Shown here piece after piece: positions 13,701 to 25,700 of a stretch of DNA of 64,000 bases. The position numbers and the translations under genes are program-made. Within the stretch, counting starts at the first letter, position 1. Each line of letters opens with the position of its first letter. Below the pieces are notes generated by a model. It did not search any database. It saw only the letters and a program-made list of their open reading frames with translations, and had not been told where the DNA came from. The stretch covers positions 5,116,361 through 5,180,360 of the forward strand of contig NC_079890.1 in assembly GCF_024868665.1 (NCBI RefSeq), written 5' to 3'. The stretch is from Triplophysa rosa. Its lineage: Eukaryota > Chordata > Actinopteri > Cypriniformes > Nemacheilidae.

Positions 13701-16700
13701 TGGCAGTGATGCTGGTTTGGAATATTTAGCGTTTTCACTAAAAATAAATACTATGACGACATTACTTGGACAACAGCATGGGCATTCTCGCATTTTCATG
13801 TCTCTTGCAGCTGTCTATTGAGGAAGCCTGTTTTAGGTTGTGTAACTGGTTGGCATTTCTTTTTGTCTTTCTTAACATTAAAGGGATACTTCACCCAAAA
13901 CTGAAAATTCTGTCATCATTTACTCACCTTCGAGTCTTTCCAAATCTGTATAAATGTCTTTGTTCTGATGAACACAGAGAAAGATATTTGGAAGAATACT
14001 TCTCTTGCCCCCCATTGACTCCCATAGTAGGAAAAATTAATTTATCATTTTTTTGGTTCTGTTGAACACACAAGAAGACATTTTGAAGAATGTAGGACAG
14101 CAAACAGTTCTGGGGCATTTTAACTACCATTGTATTTTTTTTATGGGGGCAAGATCTGTCAGGTTATAAGCATTCTTCCAAATATCTTTCTCCGTGTTCA
14201 TCAGAACAAAGAACTTGAAGGTGAGTAAATGATGACAGAATTTTCGGTTTTGGGTGTATCCCTTTAAGCACTTTTTTAATTTACAGGTTTGAGTCTGTCT
14301 ATAACCCGCACATAAATAAGCATACATTTATATGTGTTTTTTATTCTCAGTTTAACCACATCGGTGCGTTTGGCTCGTAGCGAGTCATTAAAAGCTCAGG
14401 GGGAGGGGCGTCGACGAGGAGGTGGAGCGGGGGCAGAATCTGTTCCTCGCTCCCGTAGTGATGTTGATATGGAGGACTGCGAGGAGAGGGAAGGGCCGGG
14501 TCTGAGGCCGTTACATCACAGCGCCTCGTCTTCAGTGTCCAGCAGCTCCGCTCGGTACGAAACACGCAGACATGTATACATTGAAGGATTTGTAGATGGT
14601 GCGCACAACAGAAACAAGGACGTTATAAACTTGGGCTTGCCATTATAGCTAAATGTCGTGATGCTTACATACGTGCTTTGAAATGGCAAAGGGTGATTGA
14701 CAGGCAGGTGTGTTTAAGTGATAAATGCCAGAAGAAAAATGCAGTTGAAATGTGGGGACAATCGCAGAATATTTTCTACACTGTTACACGCATCTTTTTT
14801 GCACAAGAAGGAATATTCGCTAATTTATATTTATAGTCACAAATCATTTTTACATCATTACAGTACTTGTATTTAATCGTTTTACTTAAAATCATACTGA
14901 AAATATGAATGATACATCACCCAACCCATCTTTTTCAGATCCCTGGAGAATCCAACACCACCTTACACCCCTCGCTCCCGCCGCAGGTGACTTAATGCAG
15001 CATTTGCTTGGCCACAACATGTTCTGATTCCATTTCTCACCCTTATTGTCAAACATCTCTGTGTCTGTAGGAGCGTAGACTCTCCTGTGGCTCTGCTACC
15101 CGATGCCCCTGCTCTGGAAGAGGACGTGATCGACTCTCATAACTGGCAGGAGACCGTGGAGCCACACGTGATGGCATCTCTAACTTCACGTGAAATAGAC
15201 AGACAAGCTGTCATCTACGGTACAAAACTGTTGTGCTCTTGTTTACGGCTATACACACAAAATATCCAATCAGTGCATGTGCATTTTGCAGCACACTCGG
15301 CATCACCATGAAAACTGTTACTGAAGCTGAACTGGTTGAGCGTTGTATTAGCAGCAAAGATTAAAGGGTATCATAGGGTTTGATTCCCAGGGAACAAGCT
15401 GGACTGTTATAGATGTGACAATTCCGTTATGGAGGTGACGATTTACTTCATGCTTTAAAAACAACAACAACAAAGAGATTTCACATTGGTACATAAACCA
15501 TGTACATAAACGTTAGGTTGACATTTGCATGGAATTTACCCTGACCATTTATTAGTGATGCTTTGAAAAAGCATAACTATTGTTATTCGAACATACATAC
15601 TTATAATTATTCTTGTTCCGCCAAAAGTTTGGCACGCTACTTGTCCCGCAGCTTTTGACGTAGACCCATGAATGAATACATCACATCGACGGGCCTATTC
15701 GGGAATGGTGTGCTATGACTTTTATAAGCGATCGGGTGGGGGGGGGCGAAAAACCACCCGAAAAATCCCTTTGACTTAACATTGCGCCCAACTTTGAGGG
15801 ATCGTAGCTCCGAGCGAGGATATCGTAGAAACATGAAAATAATACACGATTTGAAGGGGTTATCAGGCTCTATAAGAACATCACTCACAATGGGGTGTAA
15901 GTTGCACCCCTGGGGTGTGAGAGCCTCCCAAAATTTCCGTATACCTATAATGGCGCCCATAGACTCCCATTCAAAACCTAGATACCTATATATTCACGCG
16001 ATATTTTTTCGCTTTGGACCCATGAATGACTACATCAAATCGAGCGGCCCATTGAGGAATGGTGTGTGATGACTTTTGGAAGCGATCGGGTGGAGGGGTG
16101 CGATAGGGGGGCGAATAAAAACCCGAAAAATCCCATTGACTTAACATTGCGCCCAACTTTGACGGAGTAGCTCCGAGTGAGGATATCGTAGAAACATGAA
16201 AATAATACACGATTTGAAGAGGCTATCAGGCTCTGTAAGAACATCACTCACAATGGGGTGTAAGTTGTACCCCTGGGGTGTAAGAGCCTTCCAAAATTTC
16301 CCAATCACAGGAAGCATGCCCATATAAGGCGTAAAACGTCCCGTGTTGAATATCTTAGCAGTACAACCACTTAGAGACAAGGGGGTGGGCTCATTTTACT
16401 CAGGCTACCAATCAGTGTGACATGATCATTATGAAGTTATTAAGCCACGCCCATAGCAACCATTTACAGCAACCTAGCAACCGATCCCATAGACTCCCAT
16501 TATAAAAAGTCCATGTGGATATCTTTGCAACACAGTGTGGTAGAGACAAAGGGGTGGGCTCATTTTACTCAGGCAACCAATCAGTGTCCCAGGATCATCA
16601 TGAAGCTTCGAAGCCACGCCCATAGCAACAAAACATGTCAGCCTAGCAACCGTTTAGCAATACCTACTGTATATCTCTGCATCGGAACATCGTAGAGAGA

Positions 16701-19700
16701 CGGGGGTTGGTTCTTTACACTCATAGCTTAGAGCATCATCAATTGGCAGATGCTAAGCCACGCCCATAGCAACCAAACAGGTTAGCCTAGCAACCATTTA
16801 GCAAAACCTATATCTCTGCATAGGAACTTCGTAGAGACACGGGGGGTGGTTCGATTCACTCATAGGTTAGAGTATTATCAATTGCAGATGCCAAGCCACG
16901 CCCATAGCAACCAAACAGGTTAGCCTAGCAACCATTTAGCAACATGTATATCTCTGCATCAGAACATCGTAGAGACATGGGGATTGGTTAGATTCATTCG
17001 TGGCTTAATGTGTTATCACTCTAGTGCCCAGTTCCGCGGTTTGCCACAAAGCATCACTCACATTTTCTTCAGAAAATGTACCTATCTAGTTTGAATTGTT
17101 TTCTTTTCTGTGTCATAGAGCTGTTCACCACTGAGGTGTCTCATCTGCGGACTCTTAGGGTTTTAGATCAGGTGTTCTTCCAGAAGATGCAGAGTGTTCT
17201 CAGTCAAGAGGAGCTCTCCTGCATCTTCCTGAACCTGCATCAGGTCTATCAACTACATGGTGAGCGCGGGACTCATTTTAGAATTCATGCTGTTCAGTGA
17301 TCATTTCAGACACGTTGACTTACGGTGTCATTTCTCCATCTTAGCAAGCTTATGCGAGTCCATGAAGAATCGCAGGGAATCTGTCATCGTTCAGGGCATC
17401 GGAGACCTCATGCTGGCCAGAGTAAGTTTCTGTTGTGAAATCAAGAACCAGCATCTGTTTGTCCTCACTCAGATGGGTTTGACTTTTAGATCGCTTTTAT
17501 AATTAGACGAGAAATGTGAGGTCTGAGATCGTGCTGTTAATTGTTCATATTGTGTTTGTTTGTGTGCTAGTTTGAGGGGGAGGCAGGGGACCAGTTTCAG
17601 GAGCAGGTGTCTCATCTGTGCAGTCAACAGAGTCAAGCGCTGGAATTGATCAAAAACAAACAGCGCAAAGACCCCCGGTTCGCCCACCTAATACAGGTAA
17701 TACATTTCATTGTATTGATGAGACCTTGTTCAACAGATATTCAAGTGCAATAGAATTGGGAATCTTTAGGCACCATGCTGGTTAGAGCCACCTTAAAGGG
17801 GTCATATGACACGAATATTATCGATTGTTTTAGATGTAATGCAATGTGTATACACGATTTAAGGTTCAAAAACGCTGTATTTTAAACATACCGTGCATGT
17901 TTGCATCTCCTCTTTGCCCCGCCTCTCTGAAACGCGCAGATTTTTTACGAAGCTCATCGCTCTGAAAAGCGAGGTGTGCTATGATTGGCCAGTTAACCAG
18001 TGCGTAGTGATTGGTCGAATACTGCAAGCGTGTGACGGAAATGTAACGCCTCTTACCATATTTGGAACATCAGGTTCCAAAGCAATTGTACTGACAGGTA
18101 CGCCCACCTTACTTGCGTATACATTTGGGCGGTCTTAGTCAAATCATACCACGAACTGACGTAGTTTTGTGGGGGTGTGGTTACACGAGGCGTTTCAGGC
18201 AGGTCTGGGTGAGCATTCGCTTTTAGATAGAAGGCATGTTTTGTTCCGACACTTCAATTTTTGCAATTTACGTGTCTAATATATGCATGGGCAACTTATA
18301 ACACACAGAAAAACACGTATTCGCGCCATATGACCCCTTTAAACATTCATACAAAAATTGATATTTAGAGGTAGATTTCTACAAGAAATGTATAGCGATG
18401 TTAAACGTGTTCAAATAATCACTTATACACACACAAATATGTTACGGTCACAGGAATGCGAGGCCAGTCCACACTGCCGTAGGTTACAGCTGAAAGATCT
18501 CCTGGTTTCTGAAATGCAGAGATTGACTAAATATCCACTGCTGCTGGATAACATTATCAAGCACACAGAGGGTAAGTGCACTGCACACATAACTAAAGTC
18601 ATACACACACTACCTACCAACCTATTGACATTAGTATCATTGTTATCATCGTTTCAAGTAAAGCTGCTTTTTTATGTTTTCCACTTTAAATATTAGCAAA
18701 ATTTTAAATCCGAAAACAGTATAATCTAGAAGCAATATTCTATCCTGGTTTTGACTTTTTGAAAGTCACTGTTGTGATACAGTAGGTGTATGTAAATGCC
18801 CACTGCCATGTATGGCAAACAGTTTTGCATATTAAAGTGTTTTTTTAGTTACTTTGAAAACAATAAGTAAACATATTATAGGGCAAACATAACATAGTAA
18901 CATATTGGTAAATGTATAAATAACCACTACAATAATGGTGGGGTATAATATGTTAAACGTCATGACAATCGGATTCAGTATAGTCGACAGTCTCTATGAA
19001 AAGTCTGTGTCTAACTGTGTTGTGTTTAAAAACAAATCAACAGTGACTGATTTAATGACACATCTGACACAAACTTTGATAAAAAGAAAAGTTCATCCAC
19101 ACTCCTGTTGTTAGGATCACAAGGAAGGCAATGTAAACACACTGCACAATTCTATATCTTTCGAGATTTAATAAATGCTATCAGTTAAATTCATCTTTCA
19201 TTTTGATTGTTTTGTTTTCTCTTTTATTTTTCAAGTTTTTTGTTAAAGGTGTCCTGATCTGGCCATTTTTATTGTTTTATACTGTTGTATGTACATTATA
19301 CTTATGACGTTTGTGTGGTTAAAAACATCAAAATCAATAAGTAATAGGCTATTTTCTACCCGAGTTTTGAGGCCGGCTCGACAAATGCTCGGTTTTAATG
19401 GGCGTGCCGCATTGAAGACTTGGAAGTAAACGCCCACTGCTATGATTGGATAGCAGTTTGCGTAGTAAACTTATTTGGAGCCTTCTGTGAATTTGGTTAG
19501 ACACGTAACGTTAGGTTACACATTATCAGGACATATCACGCGATCTCTAACAAAGCAATAGTGACGCATAGTAAAAATATGTTTTACTCACATTCACTAC
19601 TCCTATAGTGTGCACTATAGTGCCTTATTATATGTACATTTTATTTATACATGAATATAACACTACCTCTACTTACTACATTATCCATTTGCACAAGTGT

Positions 19701-22700
19701 ACATACAATCTGTTAATATGTATATTCTACTATATACTACCCTGTACAATGTCTCTTATATGTTATTATCCCCAATTTTCTGTACAATAGTCTTTATTTT
19801 ATATATGCATATTTTAGAATCTTTTAGACTGTAAATCTTATTATATTGCATTGTCATTGTGTTGAATGTCTGTACTAGAAGCTTCCAACACCAAAGAAAA
19901 TTCCTGGTGTGTGCAAGCACACTTGGCAATAAAGCTCTTCTCATTCTGATTCTGATAAGATTGCTGCGCCATTCCTGTCGGATCCAATATTGACGGCACA
20001 GCACTGCTTTTTAATTTTAGTCTCCGCAAATCCAGTGTCGACCTGGGCCTTGTTCACAAAGGAATCCGCGGTTAAATGTCGCGAACAAACGCTCAACGTT
20101 TTACCCACGTGAGCTGGAACGTCTTTAAAAATAAACTTCAACCACGCATTACTAATGTTCTTCCACAACCAGGCACTGACTGCACAATATTTTGCGATCT
20201 TTAACGGCATGTTTATTGCTTGCTCGCTCTATCTGGTTCCGCGCAACTTGTGTTACTTCAGTACTGTCATGCGCCAACCAGTGGGCGGGACTAGAGAAGT
20301 AGTCATTGATTTTCTTCTGTGGAGGCGGTGTTCAACCTATATGACATAGATATGTGCATTCCAGGACCTGGCGTTCCCTGGGCCTGGTGTCAATAAAAGT
20401 TGTAATTTCAGTAGCAAGGGCGTTTTCAGTTCTGACGCTTGAATACGATTACCTCTTATATAACAAAAGCTCGGGTTCAAATTGAGGTCTTAATTCATGA
20501 CACCTTTAAAGCTGGTATTTCGCAATATCCTTAATACTGAAACAGAATCTGACATGACCAGTTTTGGCAACTTGGTTTCAATAAAAGCGGTTTATAGTAT
20601 CTCATGGCATCTTTTATAGCACAATGCCCACTTAGATTTCAAAGTTTTGCTCTTCCTAGTGTCGATTCAAACCCATAGAACTTCCTTTCTTGAATTGATT
20701 TTTTGATAAATCTGTATCTGCAGCGAGTTCTCCTGACCTGCAGCTGCTGCAGAGAGCCCAGGCGTGCTGCCGTGGGATACTACAGGCCGTCAACGAGGTC
20801 GTCAGGGAGACCGAGCACAGGCACCGGCTCAGCCAATACCAGCGCAGGCTTGATCTCACACCCCTAGAAAGACAGGCTAATCCTGTTGCAACACAATTTA
20901 AGGTATACGCTTTGTCTACACAAATCACCCATACTTAAAATTGTATGTCTTTTCATTAAAGATGGTCACATTGTTCTTATTGCCTCTCTTCAATGTCTCC
21001 AACCCTTTTCATGTTTTCCCTTTTCTCTTCATCTTAACCCTCTGTAGAATCTGGACCTCACCACTAAGAGAATGATCCATGAGGGTCCTCTCACATGGAA
21101 AGTCAGCAAAGACAAAACAATTGGTAAAAACCAAGTGCAGTCAGTGATGAACTTAACATATTAGGGCATAAAAAATGCATGCAATGTTTAAATGATCTAT
21201 GACCATTTTTAATATAATTGTAAGACTTTATTACTACAGATAACATAACAGAATACATACAGTGCCCTCCACTATTATTGGCACCCTTGGTAAATATGAG
21301 CAAATAAGGCTGTAAAAATAAATCTGCATTGTTTCTCCTTTTGATCTTTTATGTAAAAAAAAGAAAACATTCAACTGATTACTGCAAACTCCATCTGTGC
21401 TGTTAGAAGAGTCTTTGTCCACTTAAATTCTTCTCCTCGCTGTGCATTGAGACAATATAGACACACATCCTGTTTCAAGCAGATTTTCAACATATCCAGT
21501 GCATTAAAACTTCTTGATCATTGCCCTGATGTTGGAACTTAGATTTTTTTATTGTTTTAACTATTTCCTTAAAGCCAATTTATATTTTGTGTAGCTCAAC
21601 AGAACTATATTCTTTGGTTTTATTCATTGTGATGAATGATTAAGGGGGCTTGGGCTTTGTGTTATTAATATTTATTCTCCTGTGCAACAAGAAGTCTTAT
21701 ATTAGTTATATTTTTCTTAAATATATGCATGTATGTGTTTATAAATCCAAAATGAATAGTGCACAGATATGTATTATGTAAACACAAACTTTTGTTCTGG
21801 ATGCGATTAATCGCTATTAATCGTTAGTAGGGATGTAACGATTCACCGTGAGCCGGTTGAAAATCGGTTATAATGAGCGACGATTCAAATCGGTTGAGGC
21901 TTGAACTGAATCGCAATACATTTTTTGAACAGCAGGGGCCGCTATTTTCACTGCAAACCTAAACGTGGATGCTGATATTTCTTAAATGCAAAAAAATCCA
22001 AGAAAAGCACAGACAGTATTAGTTTGTTTATATTAAAGAGACTTTTTCTATTATTAATTTGTTATAAAATTGCAGTTTAGTTTTGTTATTTGAAATAAAA
22101 CATTATTTTATCATACAAAGAAACGTGAAGCATTTAAGAAATAATGCAAGGGACGTTGTTCATTTCTAATTTGTTTCAACTCATTTTTTCAAAATAAATC
22201 GCGAGTAAATCGTGAATAAATCGCATCGTGAGATCAGAATCGTGAATCGCATCGCATCGTGAGCTGAGTGAATCGTTACATCCCTAATCGTTAGACAGCC
22301 CTGTAGTATATGCACGCATATACTACAAGCCCTAATATCTATATATATCTGCTATCTACGTCTGCTTGTTTGTGTGTGTGTATTAATGTCACAGAGATCC
22401 AGGCATTGTTACTGTCAGATCTCTTGGTGCTGCTTCAGAGGGGTCCAGATGACCGGCTCATCCTGCGCTGTCCATCACGATCGGTGGGTGGGGTTGGTGC
22501 TACAGACCCCAAAACTCCATTCTGCCCTGTCGTCCGTCTTGACTCCTCCCTTGTCAGACCAGTCGCGACAGGTGAGATTTAAGAAGTCACACGTTAATAA
22601 GTCATTTCATGTGATCAGTTGAAAATGCAGTCATATGATTCTCTTTGTATCGTTGAGGGCTTGTTATTGGGCTTTAGGTATTTTGTGCGTTTGTTTGAAG

Positions 22701-25700
22701 TTTCAGATTCTAGCTTTAACTTTTTGTCACCTACAACTGATCCAGCTGTAAATGTGTTCAAACGTCGATGTGTAAATTTAGCACGACACGCTGAAATTTC
22801 TTTCACTTGTTTGTTGCCACTATGGCTTTTTATATTAAATGCTGGTTCCAGACACACACACACAAAATATGGCACTTCGTATGACATATTTACTGTCTTA
22901 GCTGTTGAACGATTTACAATAAATATAAATATCAAAAAAGTGAATGTATCTCCGTTAAAAAAAGTCATAAAGTATCAACACAAAAGAAACACTTTACATA
23001 AAAAACAAATAAAAAATATATTTAGTCATTTACTGGTCCTCATGTCATTTCAAACCTGTATGACTTTTTCTTTTGCAGAACACAAAAGAAGGTATTTTTT
23101 TATACTTGGGCTTTGTATGGACACAAAACCACTCAGTAATTTTTCAAAATATCTTCTTTTTGTTTTCCACAAAAGAGTCATGTATAGGTTTTGAATTACA
23201 TGAGGGTACATAAATGATGACAGAATTTTATGTATACCATCCCTTAGAAATACGTACATTAGATCCGGACAAACTTGCACATACATAGTTTATTAACTTT
23301 TTGTTGTCCACAGACAATAAGGCTCTGTATGTAATTAGCACGTCAGAGAGCCAGATCTACGAGCTGGTGGCCGGTACGTCTTCCGAGAAAAACATGTAAG
23401 TCAAACAGATTCTATTATTTCAGTGGTAGCAAGTGCCGCATATTACAGCCTTTGAAAGGCAGACTATTTTATTAACAACAGAACATTTGTTTTATTTGTA
23501 AATACATTTGCATGAATTAATTGTGGATTAAAAGGAATTATTTGATCATGTCAGAATTTCCTGTGTATTACTTTGTGTCACAGCTGGAAAAACTTGCTTG
23601 AAAAGACAATCGCTTCAGCCACTCAAGGAGCGAACGCGACCAAACAGCCATCTCCAGCACTGTAAGTCAGCACTGCTATGATCGATTCATACCTGTCAAA
23701 ACACACCATCGGATGACATTTGTCTCCTTCTACTCCATTTTAGGTCCTCGGGTGTGCCTTCATCTGCCAGTCCATTAGGTAAGAGCAACTTTGATATGAT
23801 TTGGGTGTTATCTGAAATCACAATAAACACAGTTTGCTTCTTTGATTCATCAGTGTCATGATGAATAAAAAATAAAAAATGAAGAATTTAAATCAAAACG
23901 TTCTGTAACACTTGTAACATGGACTGGAAAAAGTAAAATGATACAATGATGTCAGCCTAGCATGTACCAACTCAAACAAATTTGTTAGTATTTGATATAG
24001 CTACAATAGCCAGGTGTGTTCGGTAGAATGGGATATACTTTTTTCCATTTGGTGTTTATTACATTAGAAGATAAATGTGTTTTGAATGTTATTACGTTGC
24101 TTTAATGATTGAAAAAGTAACATTTTTCTTGAACTCCTGTTAGACATTTCACTATCCGAGGGGTCTGTGTCTCTGGAACCGGACTCGGTTAGTGATGATG
24201 AATGTTCTGTCACACCAATCGACAAGTCTGAGGCATGTCATCACGAGGATGGGGAGAGTTATCTCGACACAAAAGCTGGTGTTGCAGAAGCTGCTCTTCA
24301 AGATGGTAAGGGATTACTGTGTAGAATTTGTTGATGATCTCACTCACAAGTCCACTTTTAGTAGCTTTCTTTGGCAACGAGTCACCCACCGCATAAATGA
24401 TTTTGATAATACCCTAAACATGTTAGGCTAATGACAATGTTAACATTTTTTTTTCTTTATCAAGAGTCAGGCGACAGAAACAGCAGAAATAGAAACTTGA
24501 TATAATGCAATCGTCTTGGATTTCTCGGTTAATGGCTCTTGCTTGGTTTTCCTTCATTCCTCATTTTCTTTAGTGGAAACCCTGCGACAGCTCATCTTCA
24601 GGGATCTTGAGGATGGGTGGAGTCAGGATTCAGATGACACACCCACTAATGAAACGGCCACAAATATAAGTCCTTTTGCAGATAGGCTAAGGCCAGATAT
24701 TTCTGACTCGGACCTTAAGGAGAGCCCTAGCAAATGGCTGGAGGATCATATAGATGCTCCCCTGTTACCTACTGTTCAGGTTGTAAGAAAAGGTAAATAC
24801 GTTTAAGGATGTAACACAAAAGGAGAACATTAATCTTTACATTTTGAATGTTGATCAGTAGAGATGAATGATATATTGGTGATCGTATCAGTATCGACAA
24901 TCCCAATCGATTTAGCTCAATGTTAATGACAGAAATTACATTTTCTAAATTGTGCTTTAAATTGCATTTGAATTTGATAAAGAAATGAATATTTGATCTT
25001 TTCCCCTCTTTCTGTCTCTTTGCATGTGCTCAGAACTTGCTGTGATTAAGCTTGTGTGATTTTTAACACACTTTTCTCATTTTTCTTTGCTTTACTTTTT
25101 CACACCACACGTGCAAACAATCCTCTCTCATACACGGACACTTAATTTATCTGCTGATAAATACATGCACGACTACAAATACTCTACGTGCATTTGTTTG
25201 CAAAAACATTTCTACTCACGGTCTCATTGCACAAGACCTACTTTCACTTCGACACACATCTTTTCCCTTTCTTTCATAAACAGTTGTGGGTGTGGGCTCT
25301 TCTATTCCTGATGACATCTCTGATGATGTCACCTCCAACCAATCCTCTGAAGAAAGAGGTGGGGCTTATATACAGTATTATATATTACTCTGGGACATTC
25401 ATTCTGGGCCAGTTTTCTGCAACCAATTGTAACTTGTCTCAAACTTCGTAGGTTTGTTTTCGGTCTCCTTTGACTGAAACTAAATCTCGTCCCGGATTAT
25501 ATTACGCCGTTTTGAAAACCGGCCCTGAATGATATGAATACCGTCACTCTTTCTTTTTCTGTTTGCATGTTTTTTGTAAAAGGAGAATGTGCTGAAATGG
25601 TACATTTTTGAAAGGTGTGACTGTACTTTTAAGACATGAAATCATTTGCATATGAAAATAATTATAAAAAAATATTAAAACAGTGTGTTTTAAGTAGTGA

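Larger units (their letters stand above)
19247..20505 (-). mobile_element. TTAA-flanked transposon carrying a THAP-domain remnant (Kolobok-like), 1.26 kb
   Basis: The ends AGGTGTCCTGATC and GAATTCATGACACCT-type form an imperfect inverted repeat with TTAA on both sides (19243-19246, 20506-20509). On the minus strand the interior encodes a decayed THAP zinc finger. THAP domains plus TTAA duplications are the hallmark combination of Kolobok transposons; that superfamily call is inference. A LINE 3' tail has been inserted at about 19590-19957. Confidence 0.7.

Noticed and set aside
22619..23194. 191-codon frame on the plus strand in an arhgef11 intron
   Set aside because: Lies between two well-supported PH-domain exons, overlaps open frames on the other strand, and has no family motif.
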